Notes: a model not told the origin generated them from the letters alone. Shown: positions 35,027 to 45,140, numbered from the stretch's first letter. The stretch: DNA of 64,000 nt from Kitasatospora sp. NA04385 (GCF_013364235.1 NZ_CP054919.1:4500701-4564700); one strand, 5' to 3'. Numbers and translations: made by a program.

Positions 35027-35707
35027 TCAGACCTCCTTGAGCAGGTGCGGCACCGGCGGCAGCGCCGCGAAGGCCCCCTCCAGGGCCGCCAGCGCCTCGC
35101 CGATCCGCCAGGACGCGCGGTCGCGCGGCCCGACGGCATTGGACACGGCCCGCAGCTCACCGGCCGCGATCCCGCAGCGGGCGGCCGCCTCGGCCACCCC
35201 GAAACCCTCCATCGCCTCGGCCAGCGCCCGCGGGTGACGCCTCCTCAGCGCCTCGGCGCGCGCCGCCGAGCCGGTCACCGTGGACACCGTCAGCACCTCG
35301 CCGACCGCCCCGCCGCAGGCCCCCGCGAGGGCCGCCGCCAGCGCGGGCGGCACCGGGTGCCGCACGGTGCCGAAACCCAGCTCGGTGACGTCCGCGAAGC
35401 CGTCCGGCGTCTCGGCGCCCAGGTCGGCCGCCACCACGGCGTCCGCCACCACCAGCGAGCCGACCGGCGCCCCGGGCGCGAAACCGCCCGCGATGCCCGC
35501 CGACAGCACCAGCCGGTACCGGCCGCGGGCCAGCTCCGCCGCCGTCCCCGCCGCCGCGGCCGCCGGGCCGACCCCGGCCGCCAGCACCCCGGCCCCCGAA
35601 CCGGGGCCCAGACCGCGCCGCACCGCCTCGGCCTCCGCCGCCACGGCCACCACGACGAGCAGCCCGGCGGCGGGGCCGGGCTGCTCGTCGGTGCGCTCAG
35701 CGGTCAT
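35027..35707 (-). CDS. mqnB: Futalosine hydrolase
   Basis: 226-residue nucleoside phosphorylase-fold hydrolase that releases hypoxanthine from futalosine. Visible motifs: VVVAVAAEAEAVRRGL, VLSAGIAGGFAPG, DLGAETPDGF, EVLTVSTVTGS, AEAMEGFGVAEAA with the purine-site MEG, and AVSNAVGPRDRASWRIGEAL. It lies directly upstream of mqnD, a step apart in the pathway. ATG 35707. Confidence 0.93.
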   Translation of the reverse strand: MTAERTDEQPGPAAGLLVVVAVAAEAEAVRRGLGPGSGAGVLAAGVGPAAAAAGTAAELARGRYRLVLSAGIAGGFAPGAPVGSLVVADAVVAADLGAETPDGFADVTELGFGTVRHPVPPALAAALAGACGGAVGEVLTVSTVTGSAARAEALRRRHPRALAEAMEGFGVAEAAARCGIAAGELRAVSNAVGPRDRASWRIGEALAALEGAFAALPPVPHLLKEV

Positions 35708-35719
35708 CGACCGGCGGCG

Positions 35720-36256
35720 TCAGCTGGTCTTGTTGTTCAGGTCGAAGGCCCAGACCGCGTAGTACTCCTGGGTCTTCTTGTCCTGCGAGACCACGGTCAC
35801 CGAGGTCACGTCGTTGGCGGACATCAGGCTGCCGGCGCTCTTCGAACCGGAGTACGTCACCCCGGTCAGGACGTCGCCCTCGGCGCCGCCGGCCAGCGGG
35901 GTCTGACCGCCCGAGCCGCCGTTCGTCAGCGCGAACCAGCCCTTCTTCGCCAGGTCCTCGGGCACGCCGACGCCGATCTGGTCGCTCGCCCGGACGTCCA
36001 GCGTCGGGAGCTTGCCGTCCTTGCGGGCCTGCTTGATCCCGTCCAGGCAGGTGCTGAGGGCGTCGTTGTCGAGCGGCTTGCCGTCGTTGTAGCAGAAGGG
36101 GGCCGCGGTGGTGGAGGAGGTGCCGACCACCATCGTCGCCACGTTCTCACGGGGCTTGCCGGCGTCGTGTGCCCAGTAGATACCGGTACCGAGGGAGGCG
36201 GCGCCGACGACGACGACGCCGGCGATACCGGCGATGGCACGGGTGCTGAGGCTCAT
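35720..36256 (-). CDS. DUF2771 family membrane-anchored protein
   Basis: 178-residue protein with an N-terminal membrane anchor or signal (AGIAGVVVVGAASLGTGIYW, about 9-28) and an exported domain of about 150 residues that matches the streptomycete DUF2771 family (PFCYNDGKPLDNDALSTC with two Cys likely forming a disulfide). ATG 36256 is used; a TTG six bases upstream is an alternative. It is encoded 12 bases upstream of mqnB and probably in the same transcript; function unknown. Confidence 0.85.
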   Translation of the reverse strand: MSLSTRAIAGIAGVVVVGAASLGTGIYWAHDAGKPRENVATMVVGTSSTTAAPFCYNDGKPLDNDALSTCLDGIKQARKDGKLPTLDVRASDQIGVGVPEDLAKKGWFALTNGGSGGQTPLAGGAEGDVLTGVTYSGSKSAGSLMSANDVTSVTVVSQDKKTQEYYAVWAFDLNNKTS

Positions 36257-36350
36257 GCGCAAGAGGCTACTCGCCTTCCGTGATCACACGACGCCGGGGT
36301 GCCCGAGTCGCCCGAGGTTACGCCGTGCGCGGACGCGCCGCGGCCCGCGC

Positions 36351-37853
36351 TCAGGCCACCCGGGGCCGGGCCGCCGACCTGCGCGGCCCGATCCGCAGCA
36401 GCGAGCGGAACGTCCACAGCAGCATCACCGTCATCACCGCCGCGGCCACCGTCAGCCCCAGCACCGCGTTCAGCGGCAGCGCGATGCCCACCGCGCCGCC
36501 CGCCACCCAGCTCAGCTGGAGCGCCGTCTCCGACCGGGCGAACGCCGAGGTCCGCACCGCCTCCGGCACGTCCCGCTGGATCAGCGCGTCCAGCGCCAGC
36601 TTGCCCAGCGACGCCGCCATCCCCGCGACGCCCGCCACCACCGCCACCGTCACCACCCCGTACCAGAGCGCCGCCGCGCCCGCCGCCGCCGTCGCCAGCG
36701 CCAGCACCGCCGTCACCATCACCTCCGACCCGCGGGTGCGCAGCCACGACCCCAGCACCGAGCCCAGCGCGTTGCCCAGCCCCGCCGCCGCCGCGATCAG
36801 GCCCAGCGCCACCGTCCCCGGCAGGCCGCCCGGCGGGTCCTGGCGGACCAGGAACGCCAGGAACATCACCAGGAACCCGACCAGCCAGCGCAGCGCCGCC
36901 ACCCCGCGCAGCGCCATGACCACCGACGGGCCGACCGCCCGCAGTATCCCCTTGGGGCGCGCCCCGTGCGGCTCGGCGAGCAGCTCCGCCCGCTGCTCGC
37001 CCTTGGCCGAGTCCACCTGGTGCGGCAGGTGGAAGGCCATCAGCGTCCCGATCACGAACACCACGAACGCCCCGCGCAGCGGCCACCCCGGGCCGATCAG
37101 GTGCAGCAGCCCGCCCACCCCGCCCGCCACCAGCGTGGTCAGCAGACCGGCCAGCGTCACCCGCGAGTTCGCCTTCACCAGCGACAGCTGGGCGGGCAGC
37201 AGCCGCGGCACCACCACGCTGCGCACCACCCCGTACGCCTTGGACGCCACCAGCACGCCCAGCGCCTCCGGGTACAGCGCCAGCCCGCCGCCGGTCACCG
37301 TCGCCGCCATCACCCAGGCCAGCACCGCCCGCGCCAGCATCGACATCGCCATCGCCGAGCGGCGGCCGTTGGGCAGCCGGTCCAGCAGCGGGCCGATCAC
37401 CGGGGCGAGCAGCGCGAACGGCGCCATCGTGATCAGCAGGTACAGCGCGACCCGGCCGCGGGCCTCGCCGGTCGGCACCGAGAAGAAGATGGTGGACGCC
37501 AGCGCCACCGTGATCAGCATGTCGCCGAACGAGTTCAGCGCGTGCAGCTCGATCAGCTTCGCCAGGCCCGACTCGCCCGCGCCCTCCGCCGACGTCGCCC
37601 GCCGGATCCGCCGGCCCGTCCCGTGCACCACCCGCCCGGTGCGCACCCCCACCGCCGACGCCCCGCGCGCCCAGAAGCCGCGGGCCCGCACGGTGGGCGG
37701 CCGTTCGCCGTCCTGACGGTCCGTCGGGCGCGTGGCATCCGCCTCCGGCTCGCCGGGGGCCACAGGATGCTGCCGCGGCACGGCGGATGCTCCCGAGCGG
37801 CCCTCGGACGGCCCGGAACGCGGTCCGTGCTGCGGCGGGTTCTCCTCCGCCAC
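36351..37853 (-). CDS. MFS transporter
   Basis: 500-residue major facilitator permease. A long charged, disordered N-terminal tail (about 85 residues) precedes 12 predicted helices, starting with NSFGDMLITVALASTIFF. The loop LLDRLPNGRRSAM corresponds to the MFS signature between helices 2 and 3. The MFS_3-like type suggests efflux; substrate unknown. GTG 37853. It is upstream of DUF2771 on the same strand and divergent from DUF3027. Confidence 0.88.
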   Translation of the reverse strand: MAEENPPQHGPRSGPSEGRSGASAVPRQHPVAPGEPEADATRPTDRQDGERPPTVRARGFWARGASAVGVRTGRVVHGTGRRIRRATSAEGAGESGLAKLIELHALNSFGDMLITVALASTIFFSVPTGEARGRVALYLLITMAPFALLAPVIGPLLDRLPNGRRSAMAMSMLARAVLAWVMAATVTGGGLALYPEALGVLVASKAYGVVRSVVVPRLLPAQLSLVKANSRVTLAGLLTTLVAGGVGGLLHLIGPGWPLRGAFVVFVIGTLMAFHLPHQVDSAKGEQRAELLAEPHGARPKGILRAVGPSVVMALRGVAALRWLVGFLVMFLAFLVRQDPPGGLPGTVALGLIAAAAGLGNALGSVLGSWLRTRGSEVMVTAVLALATAAAGAAALWYGVVTVAVVAGVAGMAASLGKLALDALIQRDVPEAVRTSAFARSETALQLSWVAGGAVGIALPLNAVLGLTVAAAVMTVMLLWTFRSLLRIGPRRSAARPRVA

Positions 37854-38167
37854 ACACCCATCCTGCCCGAGAATCGCAGACCTAACGAGTGATTGTCCGG
37901 GCGTCGGCGCGCCCGGCCCCGCGGCCCGGACTGTGCTGCACCGTCGACCGGCGGGTAGCCTGCACTACGCGCATGCCCGGCCTCCCGCAGGGGGGTGGCC
38001 GACCTGGGCGGCGCGGCCCGGTCCCGGAGCGGCCCCGGGTCTAGCAGAATGGACCGGCCCCGTGCTCGCGGGGGCCGCCCCGGAGACGTGGCAGCGGCAG
38101 CCGGCGTGAGCCCGCCGTGCACCGCCGCGAGGCCGCAGGATGACAGGACTGGGAGAGAACCGACGCC
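37854..38167. other. Divergent promoter region between MFS and DUF3027 genes
   Basis: 314 bases with no credible gene. It must carry both divergent promoters. A TAGCCT hexamer near 37957 could be a -10 for the DUF3027 gene, but no matching -35 is convincing. Confidence 0.35.
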
Positions 38168-39049
38168 GTGAGTGCTGCGATGCGAAGCCGTACCCCTGAC
38201 CGGCTCTGTGCAGAGGCCGTCGACCTCGCCCGTCAGGCAGTGGTGGACAGCGTCGGAGAGGCCGTCGTCGGCCCCCACGTGAAGGCGGGCGCGGACGCCG
38301 AGCGCGTCGTGACCCACACCTTCGAGTGCCTCGACCCCGCGTACCGGGGCTGGCACTGGGCGGTCACCGTCGCCCGCGCCCCCCGCGCCAAGAACGTCAC
38401 GCTGGACGAGGTCGCGCTGCTGCCCGGCGCGGGCGCCGTCCTCGCCCCGCAGTGGGTCCCGTGGAGCGAGCGCCTGCGGCCCGGCGACCTCGGCCCCGGC
38501 GACCTGCTGCCCACCGGCGCCGACGACCTGCGCCTGGAGCCCGGCTGGACCGGCGAGGACGAGATCGCCCCCAACTCGGCGCTCGCCGAGCCCGCCGAGG
38601 ACGACCCCGCCGACGGCCGGCCCGTGCCGGCCCGCGCCGAGATCGGCGCCATCGCCGAGGAACTCGGCCTCGGCCGCCCCCGGGTGCTGTCCCGGCGCGG
38701 CCTGCACCAGGCCGCCGAGCGCTGGGAGAACGCGTACGGCCCGCAGACCCCGATGGCGCAGTCCGCCCCGGCCTCCTGCGACACCTGCGGCTTCCTGGTC
38801 CCGATCGGCGGCTCGCTCGGCCAGGCGTTCGGCGTCTGCGGCAACGAGTTCGGCCCCGCCGACGGCCAGGTCGTCTCGCTCGCCTACGGCTGCGGCGCGC
38901 ACTCCGAGGCCGCCGTCCTCCCCGCCCCGCCCGTCCCCAGCGAGCTCATCCTCGACGAGACGGTCGTCGAACCCCTCCCGCTCCACCCCGACCGCGCCTC
39001 CGGCTCGGTCGAACCGGACGCGCCCGCCGAGGAACTCGGCCACGCGTAG
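38168..39049 (+). CDS. DUF3027 family protein
   Basis: 293-residue soluble protein matching actinobacterial DUF3027: RLCAEAVDLARQAVVDSV, GWHWAVTVARAPRAKNVTLDEV, LAPQWVPWSERLRPGDLGPGDLLP and the cysteine cluster SCDTCGFLVPIGGSLGQAFGVCGNEF ... YGCGAHSEA that looks like a zinc-binding site. GTG 38168. Function unknown. The sacsin-like ATPase gene follows in the same direction. Confidence 0.88.
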   Translation: MSAAMRSRTPDRLCAEAVDLARQAVVDSVGEAVVGPHVKAGADAERVVTHTFECLDPAYRGWHWAVTVARAPRAKNVTLDEVALLPGAGAVLAPQWVPWSERLRPGDLGPGDLLPTGADDLRLEPGWTGEDEIAPNSALAEPAEDDPADGRPVPARAEIGAIAEELGLGRPRVLSRRGLHQAAERWENAYGPQTPMAQSAPASCDTCGFLVPIGGSLGQAFGVCGNEFGPADGQVVSLAYGCGAHSEAAVLPAPPVPSELILDETVVEPLPLHPDRASGSVEPDAPAEELGHA

Positions 39050-39238
39050 GCGCCGCGCCCCGGCCGGCGTGCGCACCGCGGGGCCGCGAGGGGGCGGCAG
39101 GCCGCCGCCCCCGTCGCTGCCCCGCCGGCGCGGGCAGCCCCCCGCGCCCCCGGTTCCGCGCACGGCCCGCGTGGCCCGTCGGGGACGACTGGCAGAATGC
39201 CGACTCGTACGCAGACCACGCGAAGGGCGGCTCGGCAC

Positions 39239-42200
39239 GTGGAGTCTCGGATCATCGGCAGCGCGGCGTCCCCCGAGGAGTCGGACGTCTTCGACACGGC
39301 CCGGCTGCGGCACACCGTGCTCGCGGCGTGGACGGCCGCGCCCGCCAGATTCCGGGAGGACGCCAACGCCGAGGAGGAGCTCGCGCTCGGCGGCTACCGG
39401 GACCGGCTGATCGTCGAACTGGCGCAGAACGCCGCCGACGCGGCCGCCCGCGCGGGCGTCACCGGCCGGCTGCGGCTGGCGCTGCGCGACGGCGTGCTGG
39501 CCGCCGCCAACACCGGCGCCCCGCTGGACGCCGCCGCGGTCGAGTCGCTGTCCACCCTGCGGGCGTCCGCCAAGCGCGGGGACGAGCGGGCGGTGGTCGG
39601 CCGGTTCGGCGTCGGCTTCGCCGCCGTGCTCGCCGTCAGCGACGAGCCCGCCGTGCTCGGCCACACCGGCGGCGTGCGCTGGTCGCTCCCCGAAGCCCGC
39701 GCGCTGGTCTCCGGAATCCCGCAGCTCACCGAGGAGTTGACCCGGCGCGAGGGCCACCTGCCGGTGCTCCGGGTGCCGTTCGCGGCCGGGGGCGAGCCCC
39801 CCGCGGGCTACGACACGGTGGTCGTCCTGCCGCTGCGCGACGCCGCCGCCGAGGACCTCACCCGCCGCCTGCTCACCGAGGTCGACGACGCCCTGCTGCT
39901 GACCCTGCCCGGCCTGTCCGAGGTGGTGATCGACACCGACGGGGGCGTGCGCACCCTCACCCGCACCGCGCACCCGCCGCGCCCCGAGCAGCTGCCCGCC
40001 GTCACCGTCACCGACGGCGAGCGCAGCACCACCTGGCAGACCGTCAGCGCCTCCGGCACCGCCGCCCCCGAACTGCTCGCCGATCGCACCACCGAGGAGC
40101 GCGCCCGCCCGTACTGGACGCTCACCTGGGCCGTCCCGGTCGACGAGCAGGGCCGCCCGCAGCGCCCGCGCACCGCCGCCGTGGTGCACGCCCCCACGCC
40201 CAGCGACGAACCGCTCGGCGTGCCCGCGCTGCTGATCGCCTCCTACCCGCTCGACCCGACCCGGCGGCACGTCGCGCCCGGCCCGCTCACCGACTTCCTC
40301 ACCGAGCGCGCCGCCGACGCCTACGCCGACCTGCTGCGCGCCCGCGGCGCCGACCTCCACTCGCTGGACCTCGTCCCCGCCCCGCTCGGCCAGGGCGCCC
40401 TCGACAGCGCGCTGCGCGCCGCCGTGCTGGAGCGGCTGCCCGCCACCCCGTTCCTGCCGCACCCGCGCGGCACCGAGGAGGGCACCCCCGCGCTGCGCCC
40501 GCGCGACGCCGTCGTGCTGGAGGGCGCCGACCACGCGGTGGTGGAGGCGCTCGCCCCGATCTTCCCCGGCCTGCTCCCGGCCGGCCTGGAGCGCCGCACC
40601 GAACTGCGCACCCTGGGGGTGCGCCGCACCCCGCTCGCCGAGGTGGTCGACCAGCTCGGCGGCCTGGACCGCGAACCCGCCTGGTGGCGCGGCCTGTACG
40701 CGGCCCTGGCCGGCGCCGACCCGGAGTCCCTGGGCGCGCTGCCCGTCCCGCTCGCCGACGGCCGCACGGTCACCGGCCCGCGCCGCGTCCTGCTGCCCTC
40801 CGACGCCGCCGACTGGGCCGGCTACGAGGGCTACCCCGAGGCGCTCGCCGAGGCCCTCGACCTGCTCGACCTCCGGCTGGCCCACCCCGACGCCGCGCAC
40901 CCGCTGCTGGCCAAGCTCGGCGCCGCCACCGCCACCCCCGCCGGCGTCCTGGACACCCCCGAGGTGCGCGCCGCGGTCGCCCGCTCGCTGGAGCTCGGCG
41001 AGGACGACTACGACGCCGCCGTCGACCTCGCCGACGCCGTCCTGGCCCTGGTCAGGGCCGCTGCCCCGGCCGTCGGCGAACACCCCTGGCTGGCCCGCCT
41101 CGCCCTGCCCGACGACGAGGGCGAACTCGCCCGAGCCGGTGAACTCCTGCTCCCCGACAGCCCGCTGGCCCACCTGGTGGACGAGGACGAGGCCGCCTTC
41201 GTCGACGACGACCTGCTGGAGCGCTGGGGCCCCGAGGTCCTGGCCGCGGTCGGTGCGCTCAGCTCCTTCGCCCTGGTGCGCGCCGAGGACGTCGTCCTCG
41301 ACCCCGACGACCTGGAGCGCCTCGACCCCACCGCCCCCGCCGACCGGGCCGCCGGCGGCGCCCCCACCGGCCTGATCGACGAGGCCCCCGACGGCCTCGC
41401 CGAGTGGTGCGAGGACGCCCTGGAGGCCCTGCACGCCGACGACGCAGGGGAGTTGGGCGTCCCGCCGGTCGCCGCCGAACTGCTCGCCGTCCGCGACCTC
41501 GACCTGGTCGCCGACGACGCCTGGCCCGAAGCGCTCGCCCTGCTCGCCCGGCCCCCGTACCGGGACGCCGTGGTGACGCCGGTGCGCACCCTGCTGCCCG
41601 ACGGCAGCTACACCGACCTGCCCCCGTACACCGCCTGGTGGCTGCGCGACCACCCCGTCCTGGACGGCCGCGAACCGGCCGGCCTGCGCGCCGCCGGGGC
41701 CGACCCGCTGCTGCGCGGCCTCTACGACGAGGCCCGCACCACGCTCGACCCGCAGTTCCTGCACGCGCTGGGCGTGCGCACCACGCTGAACGCGCTGCTC
41801 GCCGAACCGCACGGCCCCGACGAGCTGATCGACCGGCTCACCGACCCGCTCTCCGAGGTCAGCCACCGCCAACTGCACGGCATCTACAGCCTGTTGGCCG
41901 CCCTCCCGGCCGAACGCGTCGAACCGCTGGACGTGGTCCGGGCGCTGGCCCCGCTGGACGCCGAGACCGGCCGCCGCGACGACCGCACCGTCATCGTGGA
42001 CGCCGGCACGGCGGTCGTCGCCGACGCCCCCGACCTGGTCGAGCTCCTCCACGACCACGCCGTGCTGCCCGTCCACCCGCTGCTCGCCCCGGCCCTCGCC
42101 GAGCGCCTGCACGTCTCGCTGGCCAGCGAGGTGGCCGGCGGCCGGGTGCTCTCCGAAGGCACCCTGCACCGCACCCCCGCGGTGGTCCGCGAACTGCTGC

Positions 42201-42526
42201 CCGGCTGCCCCGCGGTCTACGAGGAGCACGACGAGCTCCTGGTCGTCGGCCCCGACGGCGAGGAGGCGCACGTGGCCTGGCGCTGGGACACCGGCGCGAG
42301 CGCCCCCGAAGCGCCCTACGACCCGGACACCGCCGAGGCCGCCGACGAGGACGACGAGTTCGACGTCCCGCCCGTCCCCGGCCTGCTGCACGCCGCCACC
42401 CCCGAGGGCCTCGCCGCCGGCCTGGCCTGGTCCGTCCACCAGTGGCACCGCCGCTTCGAGATCCTCGCCGCACTCACCGAACCGGACCGGGCGTACGAAC
42501 TGCTGGCGGCCCGCGACTACGAGTAG
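39239..42526 (+). CDS. Sacsin-like GHKL ATP-binding protein
   Basis: About 1095-residue protein with an N-terminal Hsp90-like (GHKL/sacsin repeat) ATPase. The N box ELAQNAADAA is about 60 residues in, and the glycine-rich FGVGFAAVLAVSD lid segment is near 125. The rest is a long Asp/Glu- and Leu-rich region without a recognised domain. GTG 39239 has AAGGGCGG upstream; an in-frame ATG at 39197 is an alternative. Such proteins are conserved in streptomycetes, role unknown. It is convergent with the P-type ATPase gene across a large inverted repeat. Confidence 0.85.
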   Translation: MESRIIGSAASPEESDVFDTARLRHTVLAAWTAAPARFREDANAEEELALGGYRDRLIVELAQNAADAAARAGVTGRLRLALRDGVLAAANTGAPLDAAAVESLSTLRASAKRGDERAVVGRFGVGFAAVLAVSDEPAVLGHTGGVRWSLPEARALVSGIPQLTEELTRREGHLPVLRVPFAAGGEPPAGYDTVVVLPLRDAAAEDLTRRLLTEVDDALLLTLPGLSEVVIDTDGGVRTLTRTAHPPRPEQLPAVTVTDGERSTTWQTVSASGTAAPELLADRTTEERARPYWTLTWAVPVDEQGRPQRPRTAAVVHAPTPSDEPLGVPALLIASYPLDPTRRHVAPGPLTDFLTERAADAYADLLRARGADLHSLDLVPAPLGQGALDSALRAAVLERLPATPFLPHPRGTEEGTPALRPRDAVVLEGADHAVVEALAPIFPGLLPAGLERRTELRTLGVRRTPLAEVVDQLGGLDREPAWWRGLYAALAGADPESLGALPVPLADGRTVTGPRRVLLPSDAADWAGYEGYPEALAEALDLLDLRLAHPDAAHPLLAKLGAATATPAGVLDTPEVRAAVARSLELGEDDYDAAVDLADAVLALVRAAAPAVGEHPWLARLALPDDEGELARAGELLLPDSPLAHLVDEDEAAFVDDDLLERWGPEVLAAVGALSSFALVRAEDVVLDPDDLERLDPTAPADRAAGGAPTGLIDEAPDGLAEWCEDALEALHADDAGELGVPPVAAELLAVRDLDLVADDAWPEALALLARPPYRDAVVTPVRTLLPDGSYTDLPPYTAWWLRDHPVLDGREPAGLRAAGADPLLRGLYDEARTTLDPQFLHALGVRTTLNALLAEPHGPDELIDRLTDPLSEVSHRQLHGIYSLLAALPAERVEPLDVVRALAPLDAETGRRDDRTVIVDAGTAVVADAPDLVELLHDHAVLPVHPLLAPALAERLHVSLASEVAGGRVLSEGTLHRTPAVVRELLPGCPAVYEEHDELLVVGPDGEEAHVAWRWDTGASAPEAPYDPDTAEAADEDDEFDVPPVPGLLHAATPEGLAAGLAWSVHQWHRRFEILAALTEPDRAYELLAARDYE

Positions 42527-42535
42527 CCCCTGCCG

Positions 42536-42683
42536 GGGGCTCGGGGAACGGCGAGGCCGTGGCTGCTGACGGTTCACTGCCGTTGCGTGCGGTCGCTCTC
42601 GGTTCTGTTCACTACACGCAGCAGCACGGACCTTCGGTGGACTCCGACCGTCAGCAGCACGGACTCGCCGTTCCCCGAGCCCC
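42536..42683. repeat. 148-bp element bounded by 36/37-bp near-perfect inverted repeats
   Basis: The left arm (42536-42572, beginning GGGGCTCGGGGAACGGCGAG) and right arm (42648-42683, ending CTCGCCGTTCCCCGAGCCCC) are reverse complements except for one mismatch and one extra base. The 75-bp centre holds two GTTCACT and two CAGCAGCACGGAC copies. It lies between convergent stops, so termination is possible, but the long arms and large centre are unlike a simple terminator and look more like a miniature transposable or REP-type element. Confidence 0.7.
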
Positions 42684-42704
42684 TGCCCGTTCCCCTTCGC
42701 GTGC

Positions 42705-45140
42705 CTAGGAGTTCTTCTCGACGAAGATCCGCGAGGTGACCTCCAGCAGGCCGCCCGCCACCAGGGCGACCGCCACGCCGGTCAGCGGGTCGCGCAGGCC
42801 GGCCAGGTGGAGCTGGAAGAAGTCGGAGAGCCAGGGGACCACCAGGACCAGGGCGAAGGCCCCGGACATGGCGCCGATCAGCAGCAGGCGCCACCAGGTG
42901 TAGGGGCGGGCGACGATGGCGAGCACCCAGACGGCGCAGATGAACAGGGTCAGCGTGGCGACCGAGGTGTCGGCCTTCAGGGTGGTCTCGTCGTCGCCGC
43001 GGGCCAGCGCGTAGGCGGTGAAGGTCGCGGCGCCGCAGATCACCCCGCCGGGGACGGCCAGCCGCAGGACGCGGCGGACGAAGCCGGTGCGGGCCCGCTC
43101 GTTGTTGGGGGCGAGGGCCAGGAAGAACGCCGGGATGCCGATGGTCAGCGAGGACAGCACCGTCGAGTGCCGGGGCAGGAACGGGTACGGCACCTGGGTG
43201 AACACCACCAGCAGGGCCAGCAGCACCGAGTAGACGGTCTTGACCAGGAACAGCCCGGCGACCCGCTCGATGTTGCCGATCACCCGGCGGCCCTCGGCGA
43301 CCACCGAGGGCAGGGTGGCGAAGCGGTCGTCGAGCAGCACGATCTGGGCGACGGCCCGGGTGGCGTCCGAGCCGGTGCCCATGGCGACGCCGATGTCGGC
43401 GTCCTTCAGCGCCAGCACGTCGTTGACGCCGTCGCCGGTCATCGCGACGGTGTGGCCCCTGGACTGCAGGGCGCCGACCAGGGCGCGCTTCTGCTGCGGG
43501 GTGACCCGGCCGAAGACGGCGGTGCGGTCGGCGGCCTCGGCGAGCTGCTCGGGGTCGGTGGGCAGGGTGCGGGCGTCGGTGGCGGTCTCGGCGCCCGGCA
43601 GGCCGAGGTGGGCGGCGACGGCGCCGACCGAGACGGCGCTGTCGCCGGAGATGACCTTGGCCCGGACGTCCTGGGAGCGGAAGTAGCGCAGGGTGTCCGC
43701 GGCGTCCTCGCGCAGCCGCTGCTGGAGCACCAGCAGGGCCAGCGGCTGGAGCCGGGCGGCCGGGTCGGGGTCGTCCAGCGGCTGCGGGCTGCGGCCCAGC
43801 AGCAGGACGCGCAGGCCCTTCGCACCGAGCTCGTCGACCTCGGCGAGCGCGGGGGAGCCGGCCGGGAGCAGCACGTCGGGGGCGCCGAGCAGCCAGCTGC
43901 CCTCGGTGCCGCCGGGTTCGAGCAGCTGGACGCCGCTCCACTTGCGGGCGGAGGAGAACGGGATCGCCTCCAGCAGTCGCCAGCGGCCCTCCGGCGGCGG
44001 GCCGTAGGCGTCGATGACGGCCCGCATGCTGGGGTTGGGGCGGGTGTCGGCGGCGCCGATCGCGCCGAGCGCCTCGGCCAGCACCGCCCGGTCGGCCTGC
44101 GGGACCCGCCCGGGGTCGGCCAGCGGGCGCAGGTCGACCAGGTCCATGCCGCCCTCGGTGAGGGTGCCGGTCTTGTCGAGGCAGACGGTGTCGACCCGGG
44201 CCAGGCCCTCGATCGCGGGCAGCTCCTGGACCAGGCACTGCTTGCGGCCCAGCCGGACCACGCCGATCGCGAAGGCCACCGAGGTGAGCAGCACCAGGCC
44301 CTCGGGCACCATCGGCACGATGCCGGCCACCATCCGGCGCACGGCCTCCTCCCAGTCGTTGCGCTGCACCGCGAGCTGGCTGATCACCAGGCCGATCGCG
44401 GTGGGGATCAGCAGGTAGGTGATGAACCGCAGGATCTGGTCGATGCCGGTGCGCAGTTCGGACCGGACCAGGGTGAACCTGCTGGCCTCCTCGGCCAGCT
44501 TGGCGGCGTACGCCTCCTTGCCGACCTTGGTGGCGGTGAAGGCGCCCGCCCCGGCCACCACGAAGGAGCCGGACATCACGTGGTCGCCGGGGTGCTTGAG
44601 GACGGGGTCGGGCTCGCCGGTCAGCAGCGACTCGTCGACCTCCAGGCCGTCCGCCTCGGTGACGGTGCCGTCGACCACCACCTTGTCGCCGATGCCGAGC
44701 AGCACGGTGTCGTCCAGCACGATCCCGCCGGCGGTGACCTGCACGGCGGCGCCGTCCCGGCGGACCTGGGGGCGGGCCTCGCCGATCAGCGCGAGGCCGT
44801 CCAGGGTCTTCTTGGCGCGCAGCTCCTGGACGATGCCGATCGCCGTGTTGGCGACGATGACCAGGCCGAACAGGCCGTCCTGGAGCGGGCCGACGACCAG
44901 GATGATGCCGAACATCACCCCGATGATCGCGTTGAACCGGGTGAACACGTTGGCCCGGACGATCTCCCGCACCGAGCGGCTGGAACGCACCGGTACGTCG
45001 TTCACCTGCCCGCGGGAGACCCGCTCGGCGACCTCGGCTGCACTCAGCCCGGGCTGGTACGCGCCGCCCGCGCCGGTGGGGTGCGCGCCGGGGCCCGGGA
45101 CGGGGCCGTGCGGGGCGGTGCCTTCCGCTGAGTGCGTCAT
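42705..45140 (-). CDS. P-type cation ATPase, CtpE-like
   Basis: 811-residue P-type ATPase. TGEP actuator motif near 173-176, phosphorylated Asp322 in DKTGTLT, and TGDGVND hinge motif are intact. The helix-4 motif is PEGL (279-282), not the CPx of heavy-metal pumps. The sequence PMVPEGLVLLTSVAFAIGV and QELPAIEGLARVD resembles mycobacterial CtpE, a calcium importer. Eight to ten helices are predicted. Calcium as substrate is inferred from that resemblance. No metal regulator is adjacent. Confidence 0.9.
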   Translation of the reverse strand: MTHSAEGTAPHGPVPGPGAHPTGAGGAYQPGLSAAEVAERVSRGQVNDVPVRSSRSVREIVRANVFTRFNAIIGVMFGIILVVGPLQDGLFGLVIVANTAIGIVQELRAKKTLDGLALIGEARPQVRRDGAAVQVTAGGIVLDDTVLLGIGDKVVVDGTVTEADGLEVDESLLTGEPDPVLKHPGDHVMSGSFVVAGAGAFTATKVGKEAYAAKLAEEASRFTLVRSELRTGIDQILRFITYLLIPTAIGLVISQLAVQRNDWEEAVRRMVAGIVPMVPEGLVLLTSVAFAIGVVRLGRKQCLVQELPAIEGLARVDTVCLDKTGTLTEGGMDLVDLRPLADPGRVPQADRAVLAEALGAIGAADTRPNPSMRAVIDAYGPPPEGRWRLLEAIPFSSARKWSGVQLLEPGGTEGSWLLGAPDVLLPAGSPALAEVDELGAKGLRVLLLGRSPQPLDDPDPAARLQPLALLVLQQRLREDAADTLRYFRSQDVRAKVISGDSAVSVGAVAAHLGLPGAETATDARTLPTDPEQLAEAADRTAVFGRVTPQQKRALVGALQSRGHTVAMTGDGVNDVLALKDADIGVAMGTGSDATRAVAQIVLLDDRFATLPSVVAEGRRVIGNIERVAGLFLVKTVYSVLLALLVVFTQVPYPFLPRHSTVLSSLTIGIPAFFLALAPNNERARTGFVRRVLRLAVPGGVICGAATFTAYALARGDDETTLKADTSVATLTLFICAVWVLAIVARPYTWWRLLLIGAMSGAFALVLVVPWLSDFFQLHLAGLRDPLTGVAVALVAGGLLEVTSRIFVEKNS

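Noticed and set aside
37553..42577. 1674-codon minus-strand frame across the sacsin-like gene
   Set aside because: It is antisense to a GHKL ATPase with recognisable ATP-binding motifs; composition is Gly/Val/Gln-rich shadow sequence.
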